Position numbers and translations under genes: made by a program. From NCBI RefSeq assembly GCF_000242455.2, contig NC_019892.1:9496744-9560743 (forward strand): a DNA stretch of 64,000 nucleotides, written 5' to 3'. Each line of letters opens with the position of its first letter. Within the stretch, counting starts at the first letter, position 1. The notes beneath the pieces were generated by a model. It was not told where the DNA came from. It searched no databases and saw only the letters and a program-made list of their open reading frames with translations. Source of the stretch: Singulisphaera acidiphila DSM 18658. Lineage in GTDB: Bacteria > Planctomycetota > Planctomycetia > Isosphaerales > Isosphaeraceae. Below, one piece after another: positions 1 through 9,773 of this stretch.

Positions 1-59
1 TACCGTCAGCTCTCTGATTTCGGACGGTTTCCCTTCGCGTGACACGCGGCAAGAGTGAC

Positions 60-88
60 TTGGGGGCGTACTCAGCCCCCGATCTTTT
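60..88 (+). terminator. Rho-independent terminator of an upstream gene outside the window
   Basis: A GGGGGC / GCCCCC stem (62-67 and 75-80) with a 7-nt loop is followed by GATCTTTT. It lies upstream of the first gene and probably ends a plus-strand transcript that enters from the left edge. The rest of 1-373 shows no recognisable gene. Confidence 0.55.
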
Positions 89-373
89 GGCCCTCGCACC
101 GAGCCAGCCTCCCAAGAAGTAGACCACCCGCCTCCCTACAAACCGCACAATCAGCACCCACATAATCCACGTCGTGCTTGCTCCCACCTCTCGGCACGCG
201 TTGCCAGGCCCGCCACTTTCACGAGCCAGCCCCCCCCTTCACAAGCTCGAAGTGCGTTACGGGGTTCGAAATCTCAATTCTTGTTTCGATTCGATGGGTT
301 CGCGAACACCTAGTTCTTGCGCGACCTCGACTCGCCCACCCCCTTGAAGCCGCACCACCTGGAGATACCCACG

Positions 374-3300
374 ATGAAGTTCCCTCCCCGTCGTTCAAAG
401 GCGCGTGCCGTATCCCCCTCGAAGGCTTCCCGAGATCGAAGACTCTACAGCCCGGCGATGGTCGAGGTCCTTGAGAAGCGCGAGCTCCTTGCGCGATACG
501 ACGGCTTCGGCGGGTTTCTGAGCGGAGCTCTCGATAATATCCGCGACAATACTCTGACCGGATTCGCGACCCAAGCCTCTCTCCCCGTGATCGGCCTGGC
601 GCTGGACCAGGCGGTCCAGAAGAAAGAGATCTTAGCCGGAGTCACGGTTGCCGACGGAAGCAATGAGACCCAAGGCGACCTGACGGCCGCGATTAAAACC
701 GCGTTCGGGGCAAACAACACCTCGGTCACATACGCAAACAGTGGCGACCGAATTCTCATCCACAGCATCGGGACGAAGGATCTGAGCGTCCCCAAAATCG
801 ACCTCGGCCTGCCTAGCCTCGGGTTTAGCACAGCAGCGTCCCTGACGGCCCATCTCACGTACACACTCGACCTGACGATCATTAAATCCAACAGCAATTA
901 CGCCTTGGACGCCGGTGGAACCACGCCCGAGCTCACACTTTCCGTCAGTGTCCTCAAAGCCGAGGTCCCTTCGTTCGACGGTCGGCTCGGCCCGCTCTAT
1001 GTGCATGCCGACCCAATCGACAACACGACTTCGAACCAGTTCCTCAACGCCCAGATCACGGTGGACGTGCAAGGCGGCGTCATTTCCAACGCCAACAAGT
1101 ACACGGCCGTGGCGAAGATTGGAGGTGGGGCCGACCTGGCCTTCACCCTCAGGGCCGGGCTCAGGCCCCTCGACCAGGCCGACGCAAACCTTCAGCTCGT
1201 CGTTCAATCCTTCCGCGTCGTGTGGCCGTTCAGCGACTCGCAAGGCAACCCCTTGCCCGCGAATGTCACGTCAGCCCAGCTCGGGCGCGCCCCGACCGTT
1301 CAATTCAACGACGTCCAGCTCAAGTTAGGCTCGCTCCTGAACAACCTCGCGGCGCCTCTGGCCGACCAGATCCTCAAGCATGCTCAGCCCGTCTTCGACT
1401 TCACGAGTTACTTGACCCGGCCGATTCCGATGTTGGCGGACGTTTCCAAGCAGGTCAAAGGGCTCCTCGGCAACTTCGACGTCTCAGCGGCCGGACCAGC
1501 CGGCCAGATGCTTCAGCTTCTCCAGCATCCCGACCTCCTCGGTCTCCTCTCCACCGCAGCGCAGTTCTCAACCGACCCAAAAGTAAAAGGCTATGCCAAT
1601 ACCTTTGTTGATGCCGTCCGCCAAGTCGACCAGGTGGGGAGCTTGCTTGCGTTCCTCCAGGCAGGCTCCGCGCTGACGATCCACGTCGGGAACTTCACGA
1701 TTGGCGGCGGAAACGATCTGCGGTCCTTTTCCGGGGACCTGAAAAGCGTGGCCCGTGACGACAAGCCGGCGTCCAAATCGGCAATCGACTCGGCACTCGG
1801 GAGCTTCAAGTCGGAGCTAAATAAGTACGATCTCTCGATCCCGCTCCTCGACGACCCCTCGGGGATCTTCCGCCTGCTCCTGGGCGACTCTTCGGTCAAA
1901 CTGCTCGAGTATGACAACAAAATCGACGTGGCCCGCAATCAATCCTATGATCTGTACAATCAAAATTTTGTCATCGGAATCGTTCCGGTCAATTTCAAGC
2001 TTCACTTCGACATCCCCGACGTCTCGTTCCACTTGATCTTCGGGATCGACGCCAGCGGCCTGTCGACCGGTAAGCCACAGGATGGGCTCTACGTCGGGGC
2101 AGGAAATAATGCCAACCGCCGCGTTTTCAACGCGGACATGAAGCTGGGCGTCGACTTTGCGATCGGCGCTGACGTTGACGTCGTCACGGCCCGCGCGGGG
2201 ATCACGGCCGGCCTCAACGGCAACGTTAATGCCTATTTCCCGGCCCAAGGGAACGCCGACATCGCGTATCTCAGGAATCTGGCATCCTGCCCGCTGGCCG
2301 GGAGCGGGACCCTGACGGCAACGGCCGACCTGTTTACCGAAGTCGGCGTGAACTTCAATCTCGAGAGCCTGGCGAAGCTCGTCGAAACCCTTCTGGCCAA
2401 CAACCCGCTGATCTACCAGGCCGACCTCATGCTCAAGGCCTCGGACAAGATCATCGCGGTTCTCAACGCCCCTCCGTTGAACCTCGGGGTCCCGCCTGTC
2501 GCCGACAAGCTCCGGAACCTCGTATCCGGCGGTAACTTTCGCGAAGCCATTTCTGAAGGCCTCAGCGACGCAGGTGCCACGGTTTCTGACGGATTCAAGT
2601 CCTTCATGAAAAACCCCACCCAGGCGGTCGAGGGCTTCGTCAACTCGCTTGGTAACGCCGCGAGCAACGCGGGGGGAGCCATCGGGAGCGGGGTTACCAC
2701 TGCCGTGGAAACCGTGGGAGGCTGGTTCAGCCTGGCCGACAATACGTCGATCTCAGGCTCACGAGGACTCTACCGAAGCAAACCGCTCTACCAGTGGTCT
2801 ACGGGCCAGTGCAACGCGACAACCCTCGATGGCGGTGGGACGACGCCCACGGTCAACTCCAACCCGGATCTGGGCGAATTGGGCAGCGTCAGCAGCGACG
2901 GTACACTCACGCTGTTCATCGGGCAGGACGCGACGAAACGATTCATCAAGCCCGACGCCATCGACGAGGTCTTTGTCATCCGGGCTGTCGACGAGAACCA
3001 TCCCGACAACGGATCGGTCTACGTAACTGCTTTTGGTCTGACTCGAAGATATGACAAGGTCAAGCGAATCGTCGGAGATGGTGGCACAGGCGACGATGTG
3101 ATCGACGCAGCCGGCGTCGGCCTGCAAGTCAACTTCGCTGGCGGCAGCGGCAACGACACGCTGATCGCCGGAACCGTGGCGGCGACGCTGTCCGGCGGCA
3201 GCGGCAACGACACGCTCAGAGGCGGTCGGGGCAATGACTACCTCGACGGGGGATCGGGCGACGACGAACTGACCGGGGGTGAAGGGGACGACACCTTGCT

Positions 3301-6300
3301 CGGTGGTACGGGCAATGACCGCATTTATGGCGACTTTGCCCCGGACACGCCGGAAGACGACGCCTCCGACCCCTCGCACTACGGAAATGACTATATCGAC
3401 GCCGGCGCCGGGAACGACACGGTTTACGGCGGCCCCGGCGCCGACCTGATCTATGGCGGGGACGGCAACGACCGTCTCGACGGCGGCGCAGGCAATGACA
3501 CCATTTACGGCGAGGCGGGCAACGACACCCTCTTCGGCGGCACCGGCCATGATTTCCTGGACGGCGGAGCAGGAACCGACCGTCTTGAAGGCGGTGCCGG
3601 CAACGATACCCTCCGGGGCGGAGACAAGGACGACGCAACGGCCGACACCCTCCTCGGCGGCGATAACGCGGACCTCATTTATGGAACAGCGGGAGCCAAC
3701 ATCATCTTCGGCGGTGCCGGCAACGACACGATTTTCGGATATGCCGGGGATGACGTGATTCTTGGCAACGAGGGAGACGACTGGATCGATGGCGGCGACA
3801 ACAACGACATCATCGCCGGCGGCAGCGGCAACGATACGCTCTATGGCGGTGCCGGCTCCGACTTCTTCGTCTGGGGTGACGGGGACAACAGCGACCTGAT
3901 TGAAGGCGGCAGCGGTCAAAACCGTTTGATCTTCACCGGCAGCCAAACCCTCGGCGCGAATAGCACGTTCACCGTGCGCCGAGGGGCAGGCAACCGCCTC
4001 GTGGCAAGCCTCAGGGTTGGTTCCGGAATCGACGCCGCCGATATCCAGTCGCTCTTGCTCCAGAATTCGTCGGGAGGCCGCGACACCTTTCAAGTGGGCG
4101 ACCTCAAGAATACCGGCGTTGCCCTCGTCGACGTCTTCCTGTCCGACAAGGCGTCGAGCGCCGCGGCCTTTGACGGAACGGGCGGTAACGACGAAGTCTT
4201 CGTGGATGCCGTTGCCGGTGATCTCATCGTCGAAGGTCTCTCCGCCCATATCGTCGTTCACAACGCCCATGTCGCCGATCGCTTGACCATCAACGGCCTC
4301 GCGGGCAACGACCGAATCATCGCGACCTCGATCGCTTCAAGCACGGTCGGCATCATCCTCGATGGAGGGGCCGGCAACGACTATCTCGAGGCCGATGCCA
4401 CCCTGCTGGGCGGGGACGGCAACGACACGCTGATCGGCGGCACCGGCGACGACCTCCTCGACGGCGGCGACGGCGACGACGTCCTCTTCGGCGGCACAGG
4501 CAACAACACCCTCATCGGAGGCGCAGGCAACGACACCATCCTCATCAACGGCACCGACTTCGCCGACATCATCATCCTGGGCGAGGTGACTCCCGGTACG
4601 CTCACCACGTCGATCAACGGCGCAAGCGGCTCAAATCTCTACAGCTCGATCGAACGCATCACGATCCACGGCCTGGGCGGCAACGACTTCATCAATGCCG
4701 GTTCCGTGGCAACGGCGCTGGTCATCACCGGCGATGACGGCGACGATGTGATCATCGGAGGCCTCGGCGCCGACTTCCTCGACGGCGGCCGTGGAAACGA
4801 CTCAATCAACGGCTCGGCCGGCAACGACACGCTCTATGGCGGCGAGGGAAACGATACGCTCACCGGGGGCACCGGCAACGACCAACTCTTCGGGGGCGAC
4901 GGCTCCGACACGATCGTCTGGAACAACGGTGACAACAGCGACCTCGTCGAAGGGGGCGAAGGGACCGACATCGCCATCATCAATGGCGCATCGGCCGGCG
5001 ACGCCTTCACAGTCACTCCCAACGGGGTACGCATCAAGTTCGATCGCACCAACCTCGTCCCGTTCACGCTCGACATCGCTGGCATCGAGCAAATGAACAT
5101 CAACTCAGGTGCGGGCAACGACACGATCGCCGTGTCCGACCTGACGGGAACCGAGCTCAAGGCCATCAAGATCGACCTGGGCACCGGCGACGGCACGCAA
5201 GACATCGTCACCATCGACGGGTCGAACCTCGCCGACGACATCGCGATCACCCAGGCCGGCCCAGCGATCGACGTCACCGGACTCTACACCCGCTTCTCGA
5301 TCACCGGCTCGGCGGCGGGAAGCGACGTCCTTCAGGTCCGGGGCAACGGAGGGGACGACCGGATCAAGGCCGACTCGGGCGTCGAACGCTCCATCGGCAT
5401 CCAGCTCGAAGGAGGAGCAGGGAACGACTTCCTCTCGGCGGACGCGACCTTGCTCGGCGGTCTTGGTGATGACACCTTGATCGGCGGAACTGGTCCCGAC
5501 GTCCTCCTCGGTGGCGCGGGGAACGACTTGATCATCGGTGGGGAGGGTGACGACCTGCTGATGGGCGATGCCGACGGCACGGGGGTGGGAGCCTCGTTTG
5601 CCATCATCGCGATCGCCAGCGGCCACGGCAACGACACACTCGATGGAGGTGCGGGCAACGACACCATCAATGGCGACCTTGGCGACGATAGCCTGCTCGG
5701 GGGCGACGGCAACGACCTCCTCGGTCCGGTCACGGTCGGCGGGATCGCCTTCGCCGATCCCGGCAACGACACCATGCGGGGCGGTGCCGGCAACGACACG
5801 CTGAATGGAGACTCGGGCGACGACTCGCTCTTCGGCGATGCGGGTGACGACTCGCTGCTCGGAGGACTCGGCAACGACACACTCTTTGGGGGCGACGGCA
5901 ACGACACCCTCTTCGGCGAGGCCGGCAACGACTATCTCGTGGGAGACGCAGGCAACGACTCCCTCGACGGGGGAGATGGCGACGACGCACTTGACGGAAG
6001 CGACGGCAACGACACACTGCTTGGCCAGGCCGGCAATGACCTGATCCTCGGGCGGGGTGGCAACGACCTGATCGTCGGGGGCGACGGCAACGACACCCTC
6101 TCCGGCGGGGACGGCGACGACACCATCACCGGTAACGCCGGCGACGATTACCTCGCAGGAGACGCAGGGAACGACTACCTCGATGGGGGAGATGGCGCCG
6201 ATACCCTCGACGGCGGCGACGGCAATGACACCCTGCTTGGCCAGGCCGGCAACGACTTGCTCCTCGGCATGGCCGGCCGCGACTTGATCGCCGGGGGCGA

Positions 6301-7813
6301 CGGGGATGACACCGTCTCTGGTGGTGACGGCGACGACACCATCACCGGCGACGCGGGCAACGACTACCTCGCCGGCGATGACGGCAACGATTTCATCGAC
6401 GGAGGAAGCGGCAACGACACCCTCGACGGAGGCGCTGGCGCGGACACACTGCTCGGCCAGGCCGGCAACGACCTGCTGATGGGCATGGCCGGCAACGATT
6501 CCCTCAACGGAGGAAGTGGGAACGACACGCTCCACGGTGGCGACGGCAATGACACCCTCGTCGGTGAACTCGGTAACGATGTGCTTCTGGGTGAGGCGGG
6601 CAACGACCTCCTCACGGGCGACGACGGCGACGACTCGCTCAGTGGAGGAGACGGCAACGACTCGCTCTACGGTGGCACGGGGAACGACTTGATCCAAGGC
6701 GGTCGGGGGGACGACCTGATCCATGGCGGCGACGGTAACGATACCCTCTCCGGCGATGAGGGGAACGACTCCATCTTCGGTGAAGCGGGCAACGACCAAG
6801 CCTACGGCGGTGATGGCAACGACACGATCCTCGGTGGCGACGGCAATGACACCCTCGTCGGTGACGCGGGCGACGACAAGATGTTTGGCGAAGCAGGCCA
6901 CGACATCCTCCTGGGAGGCGCCGGCAACGATTCGCTCGACGGCGGAGCGGGCAACGACACCCTCTTCGGCGGCGACGGCAATGACACGATCCTCGGCGGT
7001 GACGGCGACGACCGCCTCGGAGGCGATGCCGGCGACGACCTGATCCTCGCCGGCGCGGGCAACGACACCGCGCAAGGGGGTACGGGCAACGACCAGATCT
7101 GGGGTGACGCCGGAGACGACGTCCTCTACGGCGACGACGGCAACGACACAATCCTCGGCGGCGACGGCAACGACACAATCCTCGGCGGTGCCGGCAACGA
7201 CCTCCTGTTCGGAAACGCCGGCAACGACCAGATCCTGGGCGGATTCGGCGACGACTCGCTCTACGGCGGAACGGGTGACGACACGCTCCACGGCGGGAAC
7301 GGGATCCCGAACATCCCCCACAGCGTCCGTGACAACACGCTGCCCGACGACGGTGCCGACGTGATCCTCGGTGGCACCGGCTTCGACCTGATTGACGGCG
7401 GCACCGGGAATAACCTCCTGGATGCCGGCGACGACGGGATCGCCGAGACGGTGCTGGCGGGCCAAGGCAACGACATCGTCTTCGGCCACTGGGACCACGA
7501 CGGCAATCGGGACACCGCCGGCCTCGACGGCGGCTATAATCGCGTCTACGTCCAAGGGGGCCTCGTGGAACCGGGCCTGCCGGCCGAGACGAACTCACCG
7601 ATGACATTCATCGTGAACATTCAAGCACCGACAGGCCGATACGTCGAACAGCCTGGCGACGGACGGACGTACCTCAACGATCCGCTCCCGCCCACCGCCG
7701 TCAAACGGATCACTCAGCCGCCCCGGTTCGCGGGCCGTGGCGCCTTGCTCCGCAAACTCGCCGCCCAGGCGACCAGGACAAACCAGATCGCGGCCCGGAG
7801 GTTGACCAAGTAA
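374..7813 (+). CDS. Giant secreted RTX-type (hemolysin-type calcium-binding repeat) protein with LEPR motif
   Basis: The product is a 2479-residue extracellular or surface protein. The ATG at 374 has GGAG nine bases upstream and is preferred over an ATG at 317. A basic N-terminus is followed by a planctomycete LEPR-like motif (VLEKRELLA, about residues 33-41) in place of a standard signal peptide. Residues up to about 910 match no family I recognise. From about nt 3130 to 7470 there are three blocks of GGxGxDxL nonapeptides (mostly GGDGNDTL, GGAGNDTL), which form calcium-binding parallel beta-rolls in the RTX family. The blocks are separated by non-repeat segments at about 3930-4360 and 4960-5400. 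The C-terminus is basic (ends RRLTK). A calcium-stabilised structural or adhesive surface role is inferred. No type I secretion genes lie nearby. Confidence 0.9.
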   Translation: MKFPPRRSKARAVSPSKASRDRRLYSPAMVEVLEKRELLARYDGFGGFLSGALDNIRDNTLTGFATQASLPVIGLALDQAVQKKEILAGVTVADGSNETQGDLTAAIKTAFGANNTSVTYANSGDRILIHSIGTKDLSVPKIDLGLPSLGFSTAASLTAHLTYTLDLTIIKSNSNYALDAGGTTPELTLSVSVLKAEVPSFDGRLGPLYVHADPIDNTTSNQFLNAQITVDVQGGVISNANKYTAVAKIGGGADLAFTLRAGLRPLDQADANLQLVVQSFRVVWPFSDSQGNPLPANVTSAQLGRAPTVQFNDVQLKLGSLLNNLAAPLADQILKHAQPVFDFTSYLTRPIPMLADVSKQVKGLLGNFDVSAAGPAGQMLQLLQHPDLLGLLSTAAQFSTDPKVKGYANTFVDAVRQVDQVGSLLAFLQAGSALTIHVGNFTIGGGNDLRSFSGDLKSVARDDKPASKSAIDSALGSFKSELNKYDLSIPLLDDPSGIFRLLLGDSSVKLLEYDNKIDVARNQSYDLYNQNFVIGIVPVNFKLHFDIPDVSFHLIFGIDASGLSTGKPQDGLYVGAGNNANRRVFNADMKLGVDFAIGADVDVVTARAGITAGLNGNVNAYFPAQGNADIAYLRNLASCPLAGSGTLTATADLFTEVGVNFNLESLAKLVETLLANNPLIYQADLMLKASDKIIAVLNAPPLNLGVPPVADKLRNLVSGGNFREAISEGLSDAGATVSDGFKSFMKNPTQAVEGFVNSLGNAASNAGGAIGSGVTTAVETVGGWFSLADNTSISGSRGLYRSKPLYQWSTGQCNATTLDGGGTTPTVNSNPDLGELGSVSSDGTLTLFIGQDATKRFIKPDAIDEVFVIRAVDENHPDNGSVYVTAFGLTRRYDKVKRIVGDGGTGDDVIDAAGVGLQVNFAGGSGNDTLIAGTVAATLSGGSGNDTLRGGRGNDYLDGGSGDDELTGGEGDDTLLGGTGNDRIYGDFAPDTPEDDASDPSHYGNDYIDAGAGNDTVYGGPGADLIYGGDGNDRLDGGAGNDTIYGEAGNDTLFGGTGHDFLDGGAGTDRLEGGAGNDTLRGGDKDDATADTLLGGDNADLIYGTAGANIIFGGAGNDTIFGYAGDDVILGNEGDDWIDGGDNNDIIAGGSGNDTLYGGAGSDFFVWGDGDNSDLIEGGSGQNRLIFTGSQTLGANSTFTVRRGAGNRLVASLRVGSGIDAADIQSLLLQNSSGGRDTFQVGDLKNTGVALVDVFLSDKASSAAAFDGTGGNDEVFVDAVAGDLIVEGLSAHIVVHNAHVADRLTINGLAGNDRIIATSIASSTVGIILDGGAGNDYLEADATLLGGDGNDTLIGGTGDDLLDGGDGDDVLFGGTGNNTLIGGAGNDTILINGTDFADIIILGEVTPGTLTTSINGASGSNLYSSIERITIHGLGGNDFINAGSVATALVITGDDGDDVIIGGLGADFLDGGRGNDSINGSAGNDTLYGGEGNDTLTGGTGNDQLFGGDGSDTIVWNNGDNSDLVEGGEGTDIAIINGASAGDAFTVTPNGVRIKFDRTNLVPFTLDIAGIEQMNINSGAGNDTIAVSDLTGTELKAIKIDLGTGDGTQDIVTIDGSNLADDIAITQAGPAIDVTGLYTRFSITGSAAGSDVLQVRGNGGDDRIKADSGVERSIGIQLEGGAGNDFLSADATLLGGLGDDTLIGGTGPDVLLGGAGNDLIIGGEGDDLLMGDADGTGVGASFAIIAIASGHGNDTLDGGAGNDTINGDLGDDSLLGGDGNDLLGPVTVGGIAFADPGNDTMRGGAGNDTLNGDSGDDSLFGDAGDDSLLGGLGNDTLFGGDGNDTLFGEAGNDYLVGDAGNDSLDGGDGDDALDGSDGNDTLLGQAGNDLILGRGGNDLIVGGDGNDTLSGGDGDDTITGNAGDDYLAGDAGNDYLDGGDGADTLDGGDGNDTLLGQAGNDLLLGMAGRDLIAGGDGDDTVSGGDGDDTITGDAGNDYLAGDDGNDFIDGGSGNDTLDGGAGADTLLGQAGNDLLMGMAGNDSLNGGSGNDTLHGGDGNDTLVGELGNDVLLGEAGNDLLTGDDGDDSLSGGDGNDSLYGGTGNDLIQGGRGDDLIHGGDGNDTLSGDEGNDSIFGEAGNDQAYGGDGNDTILGGDGNDTLVGDAGDDKMFGEAGHDILLGGAGNDSLDGGAGNDTLFGGDGNDTILGGDGDDRLGGDAGDDLILAGAGNDTAQGGTGNDQIWGDAGDDVLYGDDGNDTILGGDGNDTILGGAGNDLLFGNAGNDQILGGFGDDSLYGGTGDDTLHGGNGIPNIPHSVRDNTLPDDGADVILGGTGFDLIDGGTGNNLLDAGDDGIAETVLAGQGNDIVFGHWDHDGNRDTAGLDGGYNRVYVQGGLVEPGLPAETNSPMTFIVNIQAPTGRYVEQPGDGRTYLNDPLPPTAVKRITQPPRFAGRGALLRKLAAQATRTNQIAARRLTK
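3130..7470 (+). repeat. RTX-encoding tandem repeat array
   Basis: Degenerate 27-bp units encode GG-x-G-x-D-x-L-x. The recurring core GGCAACGACAC appears dozens of times, in three blocks interrupted by unique sequence at about 3930-4360 and 4960-5400. The low complexity also opens long antisense frames, which I do not regard as genes. Confidence 0.9.
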
Positions 7814-7850
7814 AAACAGCCGAGCCGACACACTTCAACGAAACTTCCGA

Positions 7851-7882
7851 GGCAGGCAGGAAGCGTAAGCTTCCTGCCTGCC
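7851..7882 (+). terminator. Perfect 14-bp stem hairpin after the RTX gene
   Basis: GGCAGGCAGGAAGC (7851-7864) pairs perfectly with 7869-7882 across a GTAA loop, 38 bp after the RTX stop codon. No T-tract follows, so it may be a terminator, an mRNA-stabilising stem, or part of the repeat family that starts here. Confidence 0.5.
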
Positions 7883-8035
7883 CGTCCAACCAAAGACGAA
7901 TGACAAACGTAAGTTTCTCCTCGTCCCGCCCAACCAAAAACGAACAGAGAGCGTCAGCGTCCTGACTTCCCACCCGATCAAAGGCAAGCCCCCAAAGACA
8001 GGGAGCGATCAGCTTCCCACTCGCCTCTTGGACGA
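7863..8035. repeat. Degenerate 44-bp periodic direct repeats in an intergenic region
   Basis: Units beginning GCGTAAGCTTCC (7863), ACGTAAGTTTCT (7907), GCGTCAGCGTCC (7951) and GCGATCAGCTTCC (8005) are spaced 44, 44 and 54 bp. The first two share the internal phrase CCAACCAAAnACGAA. No open frame is conserved. The 7814-8194 gap holds these repeats and nothing else recognised. Confidence 0.5.
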
Positions 8036-8194
8036 ATGAACTTTTCAGGGCAAGGCAGGTTCCCTGTCCGCTTGAAGAGAATCGACGAAAAGGGCGGGCC
8101 GTGCCCAACCTACAAGCCTGGAGCAACAGACCGCCAACCATTAAATAAAATTCATTTTCATGATTTTTTAATTCAATTCCAGGATCTCCTCCTC

Positions 8195-9418
8195 ATGCAC
8201 GTTCTCTTCGTCCACCAAAACTTTCCGGCCCAGTTCGGCCATATCGCCCGGCACCTCGTGCGTACGTTGGGGTGGACGTGTACGTTTCTCTCGAAGGTCG
8301 CACCCGGCGAAGCCTCGGGGATACGGAAGATCCAATACAAGACGTCGGGGGGGGCCCGGGAGACGAACCACTATTGCAGCCGTACGTTCGAGAACGCGAT
8401 CTGGAGCAGCCATGGCGTCCATGACGCGTGCAAAAGCCATCCGGAGCTCCGCCCCGACCTGATCGTCGGCCATAGCGGGTTCGGCTCGACCTTGTTCCTC
8501 GCCGAGCTCTACCCGGACGTCCCCATAATCAATTATTTCGAATACTATTATCATTCTCACGGCTCCGACCTCGACTTCCGGCCTGAATCTCCACCTGGAG
8601 AGCTCGATCGGTTACGTTCTCACGCACGCAACGCCATGATTTTGCTCGACCTGGTCAATTGCCGGGCCGCCTACAGTCCGACCGAATTCCAGCGCAGCCT
8701 CTTCCCGGTCGAATTGCGAGCGAAGATCGACGTGATTTTTGACGGCATCGAGACCGACATCTACTGCCGCCGCGAAGGGGGACCGCGCCGAATCGGTAAC
8801 CGCAAGATCCCCGCATCGACCCGCATTGTGACCTACGTCAGCCGCGGGTTTGAGTCGATGCGTGGATTTGACATCTTCATGCGAGCCGCGAAGCGAATTT
8901 ATGAAGCGTACCCTGACGTCTTGTTCGTCGTCGTCGGCAGCGACCGAATCTGCTACGGCGGCGATGAGAAGCGAATCAAGCACAAGTCCTTTCGCGAGCA
9001 TGTGCTTGCCCAGGATGACTACGATCCCTCCAAGTTCTTGTTCACCGGGCTCGTACCCACGGCCACCTTGGTCGACATTTTCAGCCTAAGCGACCTTCAC
9101 ATTTATCTCACCGTCCCCTTCGTCCTCTCGTGGTCGCTCATGAACGCCTTGGCCTGCGGCTGCACGATCCTGGCCTCGGACACCGCCCCGGTCCGCGAGA
9201 TGATCGTTGACGGAGAGACCGGCCTGCTCGAAGATTTCTTCGACGTGGACGGCTTTGCAACCCGTGCACTCGACGTCCTTCGCGACCCACGTTCCTACCG
9301 ACATCTCGGTTTGCAAGGCACGGAATTGATCCGCCGCCGCTATGCGCTGGACGTCACGCTTCCCCGCCTCGTCGCACTGTTTGAACGGGTAACACAGTCA
9401 CCGGCTTACTGCCGGTGA
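8195..9418 (+). CDS. Glycosyltransferase family 4
   Basis: This is a 407-residue cytoplasmic GT-B fold glycosyltransferase, expected to move a sugar from a nucleotide-sugar donor to a surface polysaccharide or glycan acceptor. The start at ATG 8195 (MHVLFVHQNFPAQ) is supported by AGGA upstream and by the typical Rossmann first strand; the open frame upstream looks non-coding. The C-terminal half has the GT4 donor-binding layout: a VTYVSRGFE strand at the domain boundary, VVVGSDR, then LSDLHIYLTVPFVLSWSLMN and a following ALACG. In many GT4 enzymes this last segment carries an E-x7-E motif; here those positions read S and N. The 3' end overlaps the convergent mini-WD40 gene by 13 bp. Acceptor unknown. 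Confidence 0.82.
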   Translation: MHVLFVHQNFPAQFGHIARHLVRTLGWTCTFLSKVAPGEASGIRKIQYKTSGGARETNHYCSRTFENAIWSSHGVHDACKSHPELRPDLIVGHSGFGSTLFLAELYPDVPIINYFEYYYHSHGSDLDFRPESPPGELDRLRSHARNAMILLDLVNCRAAYSPTEFQRSLFPVELRAKIDVIFDGIETDIYCRREGGPRRIGNRKIPASTRIVTYVSRGFESMRGFDIFMRAAKRIYEAYPDVLFVVVGSDRICYGGDEKRIKHKSFREHVLAQDDYDPSKFLFTGLVPTATLVDIFSLSDLHIYLTVPFVLSWSLMNALACGCTILASDTAPVREMIVDGETGLLEDFFDVDGFATRALDVLRDPRSYRHLGLQGTELIRRRYALDVTLPRLVALFERVTQSPAYCR

Positions 9419-9741
9419 CTCGAGAGGGGGACGTCCGGTTTCGGAGCAGCAAGTTGCAGCACCGACGCGATCCGGTCTGGGCGGCGAAGTTGCGGACCGA
9501 GCGAGTCGGGCGTTTTGAGGTCATCGCCCACGCGCCATGCAAGGTGGCGATCGATGCCCGGTGACCCCTCGTAGAAACCATCGGGCGAAACGGCCAAGGA
9601 GGTCACTGATTCTTCCGGCCCCGCCTGGACCAAAAGCTCCGGATGGGACGGAGACGGCGAAGCCCCAAGCACGCCGCTGTTGGCGATCAGTCTGAAGGAA
9701 AGGCACAATCCAATGCTTCCAATTCTCACAAAATCATTCAT
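9406..9741 (-). CDS. Internally deleted WD40-protein paralogue (probable gene remnant)
   Basis: This 111-residue frame resembles the two ends of the full WD40 protein at 12600-14858 joined together. Residues about 1-52 give a signal-peptide-like segment and the first repeat start (PELLVQAGPEESVTSLAVSPDG; compare LSLVLQAAPEASVTSVAVSPDG). They run directly into the C-terminal tail (GFYEGSPGIDRHLAWRVGD, then LGPQLRRPDRI; compare GFYTGSPNIERYLAWRVGD, LGPQLHRPDRI). All intervening WD repeats are missing, and the junction falls on a PDG motif found in nearly every blade, which suggests recombination between repeats. It lies 94 bp after the kinase gene and may be expressed, but it cannot fold as a propeller. 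Confidence 0.7.
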   Translation of the reverse strand: MNDFVRIGSIGLCLSFRLIANSGVLGASPSPSHPELLVQAGPEESVTSLAVSPDGFYEGSPGIDRHLAWRVGDDLKTPDSLGPQLRRPDRIASVLQLAAPKPDVPLSSHRQ

Positions 9742-9773
9742 TGTTTAAACACATAGACAGTGTTCCAGCCTTC

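Noticed and set aside
2759..4270. A 503-codon minus-strand open frame inside the RTX gene
   Set aside because: It is the antisense of the RTX repeats (rich in Val, Ala, Gly in the same periodicity). No domain or ribosome-binding site; caused by GC-rich repeat composition.
5105..7555. An 816-codon minus-strand open frame
   Set aside because: Same cause: low-complexity VVA/GVV periodicity mirrors the nonapeptide repeat on the other strand.
7863..8035. CRISPR array
   Set aside because: Spacing is regular (44 bp), but the repeats are degenerate and no conserved repeat/unique spacer alternation or cas gene is present.
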